47,834 nucleotides of DNA from Candidatus Acidiferrales bacterium (GTDB lineage Bacteria > Acidobacteriota > Terriglobia > Acidiferrales > UBA7541): contig JASHRU010000427.1 of the NCBI GenBank assembly GCA_030037225.1, positions 1-47,834 on the forward strand. Direction: 5' to 3'. The notes beneath the pieces were generated by a model. The model saw only the letters and a list, made by a program, of their open reading frames with translations, did not search any database and was not told the DNA's origin. Positions 23,945 through 33,373 of this stretch are shown piece after piece. Positions within the stretch are counted from its first letter, which is position 1; the number at the start of each line of letters is the position of its first letter. A program made the translations under genes and the position numbers.

Positions 23945-25081
23945 ATGAGACACACACGAACAATTCTTCCCAGGCCGGCCATGGCACAGAATCCGCCCGC
24001 GCGCCCGCAGCGCGCCTGGTGGCGCGCCATAGCCACACGTGATGCTGCCTTTGATGGCCGCTTCGTCTTCGCCGTTCGCACCACGGGAATCTTTTGCCGG
24101 CCGAGTTGCCCTGCCCGCCGCCCCTCGACCCGAAACGTCTCCTTTTTTCCCTCTCCAGTCGACGCCCTCCGGCAGGGCTATCGCCCCTGCGCTCGTTGTC
24201 TGGGACGCGACGCGTCGCTCGGCCCCATCCAGCGTACCTTGGTTCACCGGATCTGCCGCGGGATCGAACACACTATCGAATCGGGTGAAGCCGCAGCCTC
24301 CAGCCATCCGGGCCGTCCCACCCTCCAGACCCTGGCGCGTCAATCCGGCATCGGACCCTTCCGGCTTCTGCGCCTGTTTCGCCGCGTTCTTGGAGTCACG
24401 CCTCGGCAATATGCCGACGCCGTGCGATTGCGCCGCTTCAAGCGCAGTCTGCGAGAGGGAGGAAATGTGACCACAGCCATCTACGACGCCGGATATGGCT
24501 CTTCGAGCCGCCTCTACGAACGCTCCGCCGCTCAACTGGGCATGACTCCCGGAAGCTTCCTTCGTGGCGCTTCCGGCCTCGAAATCCGCTACGCCATCGT
24601 GGACTCGCCCCTGGGCCGCTTGCTGGTCGGCGCCACTCCGCGCGGCGTGTGCGCCGTCATGCTCGGAAAACCTGACGCTCAGCTACTCCGCGAACTCGCC
24701 CGCGATTTTCCACATGCGAAACTCCGCGAGGACGCGCACAGCGTCGGCGCCTGGGCCCGGGCTGTGCTCGCCCGTCTGCGTCACGATGCTCAAGGGGGCG
24801 ATATTCCACTCGACATCCGCGGAACCGCTTTCCAGCGCCGCGTCTGGGAAGAACTCCGCCGCATCCCCCGCGGCCAGACGCGCACTTACTCCGAAATCGC
24901 TCGCCGCATCGGCAATTCCCGGGCTGTCCGCGCCGTGGCCCGCGCCTGTGCTTCCAATTCTCTTTCCGTCGTCATTCCCTGCCATCGCGTTGTGGGCAAG
25001 AATGGCAGTCTCGCTGGCTATCGCTGGGGCCTCGAACGCAAACAGGCTCTCCTCGCTTCCGAGCAGGTTTCGTCTTCGTAA
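23945..25081 (+). CDS. ada: Ada: methylphosphotriester and O6-methylguanine DNA repair protein and transcription activator
   Basis: A 378-residue three-part protein. The N-terminal zinc domain has GIFCRPSCPARRP and later YRPCARC, giving the four zinc cysteines of which the first accepts methyl groups from phosphotriesters. A central AraC-type helix-turn-helix follows (about 125-210, with GVTPRQYADAVRLRR). The C-terminal methyltransferase domain contains the active-site motif PCHRVV. All key residues are present, so it should repair alkylated DNA and activate its own promoter when methylated. It is transcribed away from the antiporter gene. An internal ATG at codon 13 is an alternative start. 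Confidence 0.94.
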   Translation: MRHTRTILPRPAMAQNPPARPQRAWWRAIATRDAAFDGRFVFAVRTTGIFCRPSCPARRPSTRNVSFFPSPVDALRQGYRPCARCLGRDASLGPIQRTLVHRICRGIEHTIESGEAAASSHPGRPTLQTLARQSGIGPFRLLRLFRRVLGVTPRQYADAVRLRRFKRSLREGGNVTTAIYDAGYGSSSRLYERSAAQLGMTPGSFLRGASGLEIRYAIVDSPLGRLLVGATPRGVCAVMLGKPDAQLLRELARDFPHAKLREDAHSVGAWARAVLARLRHDAQGGDIPLDIRGTAFQRRVWEELRRIPRGQTRTYSEIARRIGNSRAVRAVARACASNSLSVVIPCHRVVGKNGSLAGYRWGLERKQALLASEQVSSS

Positions 25082-25100
25082 AAGCACGGGACACCCGTGC
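25081..25100 (-). terminator. Hairpin terminator candidate for the leftward Lol-like operon
   Basis: GCACGGG (25084-25090), loop ACA, CCCGTGC (25094-25100) is a perfect 7-base stem. On the minus strand it is followed by TTTT and lies 45 bases beyond the stop of the LolA-like gene. It begins immediately after the ada stop, so it may act on both strands, though the plus strand has no adjacent T run. Confidence 0.5.
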
Positions 25101-25144
25101 TCGATGCCCGCAGGATAGCTGCGCCTCCTTTTTTGTCCTGGATT

Positions 25145-25897
25145 TTATAGCCCGGGATTCGCCTGCGGCTTCACAACCGCCACATCTTTCGGCCACCGCG
25201 GCCGGAAGTCATTCTCCGGCATCTTCATGTTCGTCGTAATGTTTCGGTAATTGATCACGATGTAGTCGCCCGAACCGGTTTCGAAGAATTTCTGCTGGAT
25301 TGCCAGCCACGATTCCGTATCCACCCACAACTGAATCCGGTCGATCTGGCTGCGCAGCTTCTCGTCCTTCGGCACCAGTTCGAGCTGTACCGTCTTCCGC
25401 TCTTCTACCGTCGCCCCACCCAGCAACGTCACCAGAAAATGCTTCTTCAAAGAGCTCCCCGAGGAGCCCAGCCCGATGGTCAGCAACGAGTCCGCCAGCG
25501 CCCCGTATTTGCTGATGTCGTACTCTTCCACCCGCTTCGTCTTCGGTAAGTAGTGCCAGACTTTGTCGCCGTTGCGCAAGATCGTGCGCTGGTCGGGATT
25601 CGTCAATTCGATGCGCATCTTTCCGTCGGTGCGCATGTAGATCTTTCCCGATTCCACCGACTTGTCGTTCACCACCACGGTCACCGTGGTCCGTTCGATG
25701 TCCGCCGACAGGCTGTGCAGGTCCTTCGCCTCACGGTCCAGCTCTCGCATCACTGAATCCAGGTCCGGCCCTTTTCCGTTCTGCCCCGAAGCCATCCGCA
25801 GTCCCAGCCCGCTCGCCGCGAGCAACACCAACGACCAAGCGACGCGCGCGCACACCAAGGTTTTCCCGTTCCTCATTCTTGGGGAAGGATTCTGCAC
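25145..25897 (-). CDS. LolA-like periplasmic lipoprotein-carrier family protein
   Basis: A 250-residue exported protein with an N-terminal hydrophobic segment (about 17-38). The mature part has the LolA-type pattern: a helix (VMRELDREAKDLHSLSADIE), strands with GKIYMRTDGKMRIEL, then DGDKVWHY-like and KRVEEYDIS motifs. LolA carries lipoproteins through the periplasm; LolA-fold proteins also occur in other roles, so the substrate is not fixed. The GTG start has AGGA about 10 bases upstream; an ATG seven codons later is possible. It is the last gene of a leftward operon that also encodes a lipoprotein, an ABC ATPase and an FtsX-like permease, supporting an envelope lipid or lipoprotein role. Confidence 0.8.
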   Translation of the reverse strand: MQNPSPRMRNGKTLVCARVAWSLVLLAASGLGLRMASGQNGKGPDLDSVMRELDREAKDLHSLSADIERTTVTVVVNDKSVESGKIYMRTDGKMRIELTNPDQRTILRNGDKVWHYLPKTKRVEEYDISKYGALADSLLTIGLGSSGSSLKKHFLVTLLGGATVEERKTVQLELVPKDEKLRSQIDRIQLWVDTESWLAIQQKFFETGSGDYIVINYRNITTNMKMPENDFRPRWPKDVAVVKPQANPGL

Positions 25898-25971
25898 CGG
25901 AGCGACATCCTACCACAGCACATCGTCAGCATCGGAAAGGTCTCTGCTACTAAGTGTGTAGGCGCGCCGGC

Positions 25972-26358
25972 TTACTGCTTCACCGAAACCTCGTAATACA
26001 GCACGCCCCCGTCTTTGCCCAGCACCGGCTCCATCTGCGTGATCTGGAACGTCCGGTCTTTCAGCGGCGCTGCGCTGCGCAGCAGGACGTCATGGGCTTT
26101 CTCCTGCAGTTGGGGCGAGACCTGTTGCGGTGTCAGTAGAGCAGCGTTCACTTTGCAACGTAGCATTTGGGGAGTAGCCGGATCCGCCTCGCACGGAATG
26201 GCTGTCGCCCCTGGCACCGGGCTCGTCTCCGCCTGGTCGTGGAACCAGTTCCGCGGGGTCATAAACACGAACGCCACGATCGCCAGCACGATTACGTCGT
26301 ACGGCCACGTTCCCCGCTCGTAATTCCAGAAGAAAATTCGCTTCAGCACTCCGCCCAC
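25972..26358 (-). CDS. Small single-helix membrane protein of unknown function
   Basis: A 128-residue protein with one hydrophobic segment at about 18-35 (YDVIVLAIVAFVFM) and a periplasmic-looking C-terminal domain of about 90 residues with two cysteines. I do not recognise a family. The GTG start is well supported: a GGAGGA sequence, located in the last codons of the ABC ATPase gene, lies 7 bases upstream, and the gap between the genes is one base. It is therefore translated together with the ABC ATPase and is likely an accessory part of that system. Confidence 0.75.
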   Translation of the reverse strand: MGGVLKRIFFWNYERGTWPYDVIVLAIVAFVFMTPRNWFHDQAETSPVPGATAIPCEADPATPQMLRCKVNAALLTPQQVSPQLQEKAHDVLLRSAAPLKDRTFQITQMEPVLGKDGGVLYYEVSVKQ

Positions 26359-26359
26359 T

Positions 26360-27115
26360 TCATTCCTCCGGGACGCCGTCTACGATCACTCCATCACGCA
26401 TGTGCACGATCCGGTTGCCGTACGCCGCCGCCTCCGGATTGTGCGTGATCATCACAATCGTCTGTCCCAGGTCCCGGTTCAATTGCCGGAGCATCTCCAG
26501 CACCAGCGTCGAATTCTTCGTGTCCAGGCTGCCCGTGGGCTCATCCGCCAGCAGGATCTTCGGCTCGTTGATGATCGCTCGCGCGATCGCCACCCGTTGC
26601 TGCTCCCCGCCCGACATTTCCGAAGGTTTGTGGTGCAGCCGCTCGGTCAGCCCGAGCATACGCGTCACCACCTCAAACCGGTGCGGATCGAACCCATTTC
26701 CGTGGATGTGCTGCGCTAATGCGATGTTCCCCCGCGCGTCCAGCGCCGGAAGCAGGTTGAACCGCTGAAACACGAATCCCACTTTGTGCCGCCGAAGTTT
26801 GGTCCGTTCCGCGTCGCTCATCGCCGTCAAGTCGTTTCCGTCCACCAGCACCCGGCCCCGCGTCGCCCTCGCCAATCCTCCGATTACGTGCAACAGCGTC
26901 GATTTCCCGCACCCCGATGGCCCCATCACCGCCACAAATTCACCCGGCAACACTTCGAACGTCACACCTTGCAACGCCTGCACCTCCACCTGCCCGGTGC
27001 GATATACCTTCCACAGCATTTCCGTTTTGAGAAGCGCTTCCACCTGCGGCACTGGGTGCTGCACGCCCCGTATCGGTACTATAGTCGGCCTTCCTTCAGG
27101 CTGTGCCGGTGTCAT
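26360..27115 (-). CDS. ABC transporter ATP-binding protein, LolD/MacB type
   Basis: A cytoplasmic ATPase of about 251 residues. Motifs are complete: Walker [10 protein letters not shown], the Q-loop region [12 protein letters not shown], signature MSGGEQQR, Walker [13 protein letters not shown] and switch histidine in VMITHN. The FNLLP segment and ADEPTGSLD are typical of ATPases that power FtsX-type permeases (LolCDE, MacB, FtsE) rather than importers. The ATG at 27115 has GAAGGA 8 bases upstream; a GTG at 27157 would add 14 residues. The gene follows its permease by about 50 bases and precedes the small membrane protein by one base. Confidence 0.92.
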   Translation of the reverse strand: MTPAQPEGRPTIVPIRGVQHPVPQVEALLKTEMLWKVYRTGQVEVQALQGVTFEVLPGEFVAVMGPSGCGKSTLLHVIGGLARATRGRVLVDGNDLTAMSDAERTKLRRHKVGFVFQRFNLLPALDARGNIALAQHIHGNGFDPHRFEVVTRMLGLTERLHHKPSEMSGGEQQRVAIARAIINEPKILLADEPTGSLDTKNSTLVLEMLRQLNRDLGQTIVMITHNPEAAAYGNRIVHMRDGVIVDGVPEE

Positions 27116-27166
27116 CGTTTGCGTCCTTCGTCCTTGCTTCCCTGCATCCTCTCTCACTTCGCTCGT

Positions 27167-28264
27167 CTATTCAAATGCCAGCGCCTCCACCGGGTCCTTC
27201 CTGCAAGCCAGCCAAGTGGGATACGCTGCCCCCAGTAGGCCGCCCACCAGCGCGATCACCATTGCTCCCGCCGTCCATTCCGGCGTGATCAGTATCGGTA
27301 GATTCGGCCATTTTGCCAGCGCCAGGGCCCGTAACAGCAGGCTCAACCCGATTCCACATACGCCCCCCATTACGCACAGCGTCGCGCTTTCGCTTAGGAT
27401 CGCCTGCGCGATGTATCCGTCTGACGCCCCGAGCGATTTCAACACGCCAATCTGCCGCGTACGCTCCATAATCGTCGTGTACATGCACAGAAAAATTACC
27501 AGGAATCCCACACACACCGCGAGCGCGATCATCGAATCGATAAATCCATGCAGCCCCGGCAGGTCCGTCGCCGTCATCAACGACAGGTACTCTTTCAGCG
27601 GCCGCACCTGATACCCGCGGAACGTGCTCCGCAACTCCTCCATCACCTCTTCCGTTTGTTCCGGCCGGTTGCAGCGAATAAAGAAGAGCGACGCCTTGTC
27701 GTGCGCCGCCGAGATTTCTTGCAGCGTCTCAATGGGCACGAAGATCCGCGCTCCCTTCCCGTGCTCCACGATCCCCACCACGTGGAAATCATGCTCTAGA
27801 TACCGGTACGTCTGCCCGGCGCGAACGTGGTGCGTGGCCGCGTACACGTCGTCCACCACCATGTCGTCGGGCCCTTCCATGTCGTGTCCTTTGTGGAACA
27901 CGAATCCCCCCGACACGGCTCGAAAACTCTCCGGGTCGATGCCGTACACGATCTCCAGCCCCGAGGCGTTGAACTGGAGCAGCACGGGCGCTACCGCCGC
28001 CACGTGGCGCTCTTGTACGATTTTCTCTCCGATCTTGATCGGCATCGGCGCGCTCGTTATGCCGATGAATGCCGAAGCCGAGGGCGGCTGCAACATAATG
28101 TCCGCCCCCACCCCTTCGATTCGTTTCGCCGTGTCCGTCAGCAGCCCGGTGGTCAGCCCCACCACCAGCACCACCACGCTCACTTCCACCGCCACCGCGA
28201 GCAGGCACACCACCGTCCGCGCTGGACGGTGCCACACGTTCCGCATCACCATTTCCCGCATCAT
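27167..28264 (-). CDS. FtsX-like ABC permease (MacB/LolC type)
   Basis: A 365-residue inner-membrane permease with one N-terminal helix (about 18-45), a periplasmic domain of about 200 residues, and three C-terminal helices (about 245-275, 290-320, 330-355). This is the standard FtsX-like topology. The segment TRQIGVLKSLGASDGYI is the recognised signature ahead of the second C-terminal helix. The ATG overlaps the stop of the upstream lipoprotein gene (ATGA). Only one permease gene is present, so it would act as a homodimer, as in LolF/MacB-like systems, rather than the LolC-LolE pair. Confidence 0.92.
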   Translation of the reverse strand: MMREMVMRNVWHRPARTVVCLLAVAVEVSVVVLVVGLTTGLLTDTAKRIEGVGADIMLQPPSASAFIGITSAPMPIKIGEKIVQERHVAAVAPVLLQFNASGLEIVYGIDPESFRAVSGGFVFHKGHDMEGPDDMVVDDVYAATHHVRAGQTYRYLEHDFHVVGIVEHGKGARIFVPIETLQEISAAHDKASLFFIRCNRPEQTEEVMEELRSTFRGYQVRPLKEYLSLMTATDLPGLHGFIDSMIALAVCVGFLVIFLCMYTTIMERTRQIGVLKSLGASDGYIAQAILSESATLCVMGGVCGIGLSLLLRALALAKWPNLPILITPEWTAGAMVIALVGGLLGAAYPTWLACRKDPVEALAFE

Positions 28265-29172
28265 GGCCGCGCCGGCCCCCCTGCTTCCTCTTCCTTCTCG
28301 CCCACTCGCACTAGTTCGCTCCCGGGCGGCTGCTCCAGTTGAAACCGGTCCGCGGGAACTTCCGCATTCAGCGTTAGCGTGCTGATGTGGAGATCCAGCC
28401 GATAATTGTCGTGCGGACGCTCGACCGTGATCAGCCGCGGGTAGCTCGGTCCTTCCCCGGACGCCTGCCAGTCGGAATACCGGGCCACCGACACCAGCCG
28501 TCCTCCGGGCTCGTACACTTCCACTCGCGACAGGTTCAGGTCCGTGCGGTCGAACCAGATTCGCCGCCGCACTTCCGGCGTCTGCCCAAGTCTCACCACC
28601 GTAAGCGCATAGTAACGCCCGGTCCCATTTTCCTCCTCGTCGAACAACACCGGGCTCGCGGCATCGATCGCAGGCCAGAAAATCGCCTCCAGAATATGTT
28701 GTGGCCTCAGATTTTCGAGCGGCTTCTTCGCTGCGTGTTCAAAGTTCGCCGGACCGACGATGAATTTCCCCTTCGGGGGGATCGAGATGCGGAACGTCTC
28801 GCCGTCGCTCACCATGTCGAAGATGCGTGTGCCGATTACCGGTGCCTGTCCAATCATCCGGATTTCGTTCGGGCTCACCGCCAGTACGAACCCACTCACC
28901 TCTTTATAGTCTTCGATCACTCCCGTATATTGCGATCCGGTATGCGGCGTTAGTTCCACCTTCGCGTTCACCGTACGCACGGATCGGCTCAGCTCTTCAT
29001 AACGCGACATCAGCCCGTCTCTCGTCGAGTCCAGAAGCGGCCGCACCTCTTCGGTCGGCACCACTGTTGTCGATTTCACCCGGCACCCGCTTCCAATCAG
29101 TGCCGCGGCCAGCACTATCAGCGATGGCACTTTCCTCTGCCGCGGCATTCTACGGGCTCGGCTCGCGCGCAT
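28261..29172 (-). CDS. Outer-membrane-type lipoprotein with LolA/LolB-like fold
   Basis: A 303-residue lipoprotein: basic N-terminus, hydrophobic stretch, then lipobox IGSGC with the cysteine near residue 30. The body has alternating strands such as VNAKVELTPH, GFVLAVSPNEIRMIGQAP and DGETFRISIP, which look like LolA/LolB or DUF4292-type proteins. The ATG at 29172 has AGGGGA 7 bases upstream; ATG 29148 is an alternative. It is the first gene of the operon and overlaps the permease gene by ATGA. Likely role: lipid or lipoprotein acceptor of the transporter encoded with it. That role is inferred from fold and operon. Confidence 0.78.
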   Translation of the reverse strand: MRASRARRMPRQRKVPSLIVLAAALIGSGCRVKSTTVVPTEEVRPLLDSTRDGLMSRYEELSRSVRTVNAKVELTPHTGSQYTGVIEDYKEVSGFVLAVSPNEIRMIGQAPVIGTRIFDMVSDGETFRISIPPKGKFIVGPANFEHAAKKPLENLRPQHILEAIFWPAIDAASPVLFDEEENGTGRYYALTVVRLGQTPEVRRRIWFDRTDLNLSRVEVYEPGGRLVSVARYSDWQASGEGPSYPRLITVERPHDNYRLDLHISTLTLNAEVPADRFQLEQPPGSELVRVGEKEEEAGGPARP

Positions 29173-29307
29173 CCCGCGTTCCCCTATTTATGACCATAGC
29201 ACGCGCCCAGGCTCATTTCACTTCGCACGACTCCCGCATTGCACAATCTTTGCACCGCCAGGGGCGAATCACCGACAAAGATAGTTTTCCGCCCATTCGA
29301 TCACCTA

Positions 29308-29781
29308 TCAAACGAACAAGATCGCGTACGCCAACCCAATCGCCACAAGATCCTCCCCAATTGCGATCGCTGCCGCCGGCACGTTCAACTTTTTCACCAG
29401 CCGCGTCCGCGCCTCGAACCCCGCGTAGGCGCCGATCACGCCGCTCACCGCTCCGAGCATCCCACCCAGCATTACGAATCCACCTTCCGGCACGCACACG
29501 CAGGCTCCGGCCAATCCTCCCGTCACCACTCTGACCAGCAACGACGCCGGCTCCGTTCGGTTCGGAGTTCGCGGCAGAAGATCCACCACGTATTCCGCCG
29601 CTGCCAGGATCGAAAATATTCCCACCGCCGCCGCGGTTCCCATGAACGCAAACGTCGAGGCGCTCAGGTTGAGCCTGCCCAAATGCGTTCCCCAGCTCAC
29701 CGCCGCCGGAGCGGTCATGGAACGCAGCCCCGCCACGAATCCAATCCCTATCGCCAGCGCAAAAACTTGCTCCTGACTCAC
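29308..29781 (-). CDS. DUF4126 family membrane protein
   Basis: A 157-residue inner-membrane protein with about four hydrophobic segments and a conserved N-terminal GLRSMTAPAAVSW stretch, which I associate with DUF4126. Function of the family is not known to me. The GTG start has AGGAG 7 bases upstream. It lies 135 bases upstream of the lipoprotein gene on the same strand and is divergent from the BNR protein gene. Confidence 0.78.
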   Translation of the reverse strand: MSQEQVFALAIGIGFVAGLRSMTAPAAVSWGTHLGRLNLSASTFAFMGTAAAVGIFSILAAAEYVVDLLPRTPNRTEPASLLVRVVTGGLAGACVCVPEGGFVMLGGMLGAVSGVIGAYAGFEARTRLVKKLNVPAAAIAIGEDLVAIGLAYAILFV

Positions 29782-29951
29782 ACCGCCTCTCCTCTCACTT
29801 CACTCGCGCTCGACGGTCATTGTGCAATCGCTTCGCGCATTTCCACTCGTCACCACACTCACCCCGTTGCATTTCCCCCATGCCGGAGTTAGCATCCGCC
29901 CGCCGCGTCACCACACGGCGAACCACAAATTCACCCAGCGGAGATTACCCC

Positions 29952-32900
29952 ATGAACGCCGATTCCTCCCGCCTGCGCAACATTGTCTCCCTGCTCATAC
30001 TATTCGGAATAGTATCCGGAGCCCCGCTCCTGGTCGCCCAGGAACAACCCGCCAAAAAGGTCAAACCCGCCAAGCAGCCGGCCGCCGCCCCAGCATCTCC
30101 CGCGGCCCCGAAAGTGGACTACAAAGTGGCTCTCGAAAATCTCCACTGGCGCGAGCTAGGCCCCGCCATCTTTGGCGGGCGCATCGACGATTTCGGCGTC
30201 GCCGAAGGCAATCCCCAGACCGTCTATGTCGGTGTCGCTTCCGGCGGCGTCTGGAAGACCATAAACCAGGGCGTCACCTGGGAGCCCGTTTTCGACAAAG
30301 AACACGTGTCCACGATCGGAACCGTCACCGTGGCCCCCTCCGACCCATCCATCGTCTGGGTCGGCACCGGCGAGGCCAACAATCGCCAGAGTTCCTCCTG
30401 GGGCGACGGCGTTTACAAATCCACCGATGCTGGCAAAACCTGGACCAACATGGGCCTCGCCGAAACCATGCACATCGGCCGCGTCGTCATTCATCCCGCA
30501 AACCCTGACGTCGTTTACGTCGCTGCCGAAGGCCGCCTCTGGGGCCCCAGCAAAGAACGCGGCGTCTATAAGACCACCGATGGCGGCCGCACCTGGACCC
30601 AGTCGCTCGCCATCGACGAAGACACGGGCGTCTCCGATATCGCCATGGACCCGCAGAGCCCCGACACGCTTTACGCTGCGGCCTACGAGCGCCGTCGCAC
30701 CCCGTTCGGCTTCAACGGTGGCGGTCCGGGAAGCGCAATTTACAAGACCACCGATGGCGGCGCCACATGGAAAAAGCTCACCAAGGGCCTGCCCTACGCC
30801 GACGGCGGCGATACCGGCCGCATTGGTCTCGCCGTCTATCTCCGCAATCCGAACATCGTTTACGCCCTCGTCCAGCACGCCAAAGGCGGCATCTATCGCA
30901 GCGAAGACAAAGGCGAATCGTGGTCCAAGATGAGCGACACCAATCCTCGCCCGTCCTATTACAGTCAGGTGCGCATTGACCCCAACAACGATCTGCGCAT
31001 CTGGGTCCTCGGTGCTCCCGTCCAGTACTCCGAGGACGGCGGCAAGACCTTCGTCACCAGCCGCGGTGCCCGCATCCACGGCGACTACCACGGCCTCTGG
31101 ATCGACCCCGCCAATTCCAATCACATGATCGTCGGCACCGATGGCGGCATTCACTGGAGTTGGGACGCCGGCCGCAGTTGGGACTACATCAACACGATCC
31201 CGCTCGGCCAGTTTTATGAAATCGGCCTTGATATGCGATCGCCCTGGTGGGTCTGCGGCGGTCTGCAGGACAACGGCAGTTGGTGCGGCCCCAGCGCTAC
31301 GCCCTATCAGGAAGGCATCACCAACGACGATTGGTTCCGCGTCGATGGCGGCGACGGCTTCTACGCCGCGGTGGACCCCACCGACCCCTACACCGTGTAC
31401 ACCGAATCCCAGGACGGCAACATTTCCCGCCGCGATCTCCGCACCACCGAAGCTCGCTTCATCCGCCCGCTCTTCAAGGAGGGCGACCCGCCCTACCGCT
31501 TCCAGTGGAACTCACCGGTCATCATTTCTTCCCACGACCACAGCACCATCTACTACGGTGGAAACTTCCTGTTCAAATCCACCGACCGCGGCGACACCTG
31601 GACCAAACTCGGCGGCGACCTTACCACTGGCGTGGACCGCGCAAAGCTCCCCATCCTCGGCAAAATCCTCGATAAAGACACGCTTTCGCGCAACGATGGC
31701 GTCGAGGACTACCCCTGCATCACCACCATCAGCGAATCCCCGGCATCCGCTTCCGTTCTCTGGGCCGGCACCGACGATGGCAACCTGCAAGTCACCCGCG
31801 ACGGCGGCCAGACCTGGAAGAACGTAGCCGACCGCGTTCCCGGCGTTCCCAAAGGCACCTACGTCAGCCGTGTGGTCGCGTCGCGCGCCGCGGAAGGCGC
31901 CGCCTTCGTCGCCTTCGACGGCCATCGCTCGAACGACTTCAACGTGTACCTCTTCATGACCAACGACTACGGCGAGACGTGGACCTCCATCTCCAGCGGA
32001 CTGCCCGCCAACCATGGCACCCTCCACGTGATTCGCGAGCATCCTCGCAATCCCAACCTCCTCTTTGCCGGCACGGAATACGGCGTCTTCATTTCCTTCG
32101 ACCGCGGCGCCAATTGGCAATCGCTCCAGGCCAATCTTCCTACCGTCCCCGTGGACGATATTCAGATTCATCCGCGCGACAACGATCTCGTGCTCGGCAC
32201 TCATGGCCGCTCCATCTGGGTCATGGACGACATCACCCCGCTCGTCCAGCTCAGCAAAGATGTCCTCGACTCCGATCTGCGCCTCTTCGACATTCGCCCG
32301 GCCATCGAGTGGCATATCTACGGGCTCAAAGGCAACACCGGCCATCAATGGTTTCAGGCCCCCAACCCGCCCTATGGCGCCCTCATCCAGTTTTACCTAA
32401 AGTCGGCTCCCAGCGAAAAGGAGCCCGTTAAGATCACCATCCTCGATGCAGGCGGGAAAGCGATTCGCGATATCCGTTGCGCCACCCGTCCCGCGGCTGC
32501 CTCTGCTGCGGGCCCCGCCGCCCGTTTTGGCGCCACTCCGTGCGAGCCCAAGGCCGGCATCAACCGCACCAATTGGGACCTGCGCTACTCCCCCTGGGCC
32601 GAGCCCACCCCGCAACAACTCCAGGCCATGGAAGCCGGCTTCGGCTTCGGGCCTCGTGGGCCGCTCGTCGAGCCCGGTCGCTACACCGTAAGAATTCAGG
32701 CCGGGAAAGAAGAAGCTTCACAGACCGTTGAAGTGCAGTCTGACCCCCGTGTTCAGGCAACTCCGGAAGCCCGCGCCGCCCGTCACGACGCGATCATGAA
32801 GCTCTATGACTTGGGCAAGACCTCCGACGGCGATCGCGCTTCGGTCGTCGGAATGAAAACCGCTCTCACCGCCGCCCTCGAGGCCTGGAAAAAGCCCGGC

Positions 32901-33296
32901 GCGCCCAAGATTCCTGAAAACATTCAAAAGGCCGCCGAGGCGCTTTCCAAACAGGTGGACGAACTCCACGCCAAATACATGCCACCCGAGCAGTCGCAGG
33001 GCAACGCGGGCCCTCCGCTCACCTATACACCCCCGCCGTTCGGGCAGCGCATCGGCAGCCTTATGGGTTCGATAGAAGGCTACACCGCGGCTCCAACTTC
33101 TCAGCAGTTGGCCGAGCTGGCCACCATCACCCAGCTTGTCGCCGATGGCCACACTGCCGTCAAGAAACTCGTAGACGAAGACCTCGCCAGTCTGAACAAG
33201 ATGATGAACGACGCTGGCATTCCTCACATCTCCATCAGCGCGCCCGGCGGCGAGCGCCGCGGCCCGCGTCCTGAAGACGACGATCCGTTCGAGTGA
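29952..33296 (+). CDS. Large secreted BNR/sortilin-like beta-propeller protein
   Basis: A 1114-residue exported protein with a signal peptide (hydrophobic about 11-25, cleavage near LLVAQ). Residues about 60-780 carry many BNR/Asp-box repeats of the type SxDxGxTW: GVWKTINQGVTW, GVYKSTDAGKTW, GVYKTTDGGRTW, FKSTDRGDTW and others. This pattern gives two beta-propellers as in sortilin (VPS10) and xyloglucanase-like proteins. The C-terminal 300 residues contain a beta-sandwich-like region with WDLRY and a coiled-coil-like helix. Often annotated as glycosyl hydrolase, but no catalytic residue can be assigned, so a binding or scaffold role is equally possible. ATG chosen for its CGGAG site and signal peptide. 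Confidence 0.88.
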   Translation: MNADSSRLRNIVSLLILFGIVSGAPLLVAQEQPAKKVKPAKQPAAAPASPAAPKVDYKVALENLHWRELGPAIFGGRIDDFGVAEGNPQTVYVGVASGGVWKTINQGVTWEPVFDKEHVSTIGTVTVAPSDPSIVWVGTGEANNRQSSSWGDGVYKSTDAGKTWTNMGLAETMHIGRVVIHPANPDVVYVAAEGRLWGPSKERGVYKTTDGGRTWTQSLAIDEDTGVSDIAMDPQSPDTLYAAAYERRRTPFGFNGGGPGSAIYKTTDGGATWKKLTKGLPYADGGDTGRIGLAVYLRNPNIVYALVQHAKGGIYRSEDKGESWSKMSDTNPRPSYYSQVRIDPNNDLRIWVLGAPVQYSEDGGKTFVTSRGARIHGDYHGLWIDPANSNHMIVGTDGGIHWSWDAGRSWDYINTIPLGQFYEIGLDMRSPWWVCGGLQDNGSWCGPSATPYQEGITNDDWFRVDGGDGFYAAVDPTDPYTVYTESQDGNISRRDLRTTEARFIRPLFKEGDPPYRFQWNSPVIISSHDHSTIYYGGNFLFKSTDRGDTWTKLGGDLTTGVDRAKLPILGKILDKDTLSRNDGVEDYPCITTISESPASASVLWAGTDDGNLQVTRDGGQTWKNVADRVPGVPKGTYVSRVVASRAAEGAAFVAFDGHRSNDFNVYLFMTNDYGETWTSISSGLPANHGTLHVIREHPRNPNLLFAGTEYGVFISFDRGANWQSLQANLPTVPVDDIQIHPRDNDLVLGTHGRSIWVMDDITPLVQLSKDVLDSDLRLFDIRPAIEWHIYGLKGNTGHQWFQAPNPPYGALIQFYLKSAPSEKEPVKITILDAGGKAIRDIRCATRPAAASAAGPAARFGATPCEPKAGINRTNWDLRYSPWAEPTPQQLQAMEAGFGFGPRGPLVEPGRYTVRIQAGKEEASQTVEVQSDPRVQATPEARAARHDAIMKLYDLGKTSDGDRASVVGMKTALTAALEAWKKPGAPKIPENIQKAAEALSKQVDELHAKYMPPEQSQGNAGPPLTYTPPPFGQRIGSLMGSIEGYTAAPTSQQLAELATITQLVADGHTAVKKLVDEDLASLNKMMNDAGIPHISISAPGGERRGPRPEDDDPFE

Positions 33297-33302
33297 TTGT
33301 AG

Positions 33303-33341
33303 GGGCGGACTCGCCCGCGCCTCTTGCGCCCCGGTCCGCCC
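33303..33341. terminator. Stem-loop between convergent genes
   Basis: GGGCGGAC at 33303-33310 pairs perfectly with GTCCGCCC at 33334-33341 across a 23-base loop. It lies between the converging BNR protein gene and the small cytochrome c gene. There is no adjacent T run, so termination activity is only a suggestion. Confidence 0.4.
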
Positions 33342-33373
33342 TCTCCTTCAACAAGAGCTGCTGGGGGTCGAAA

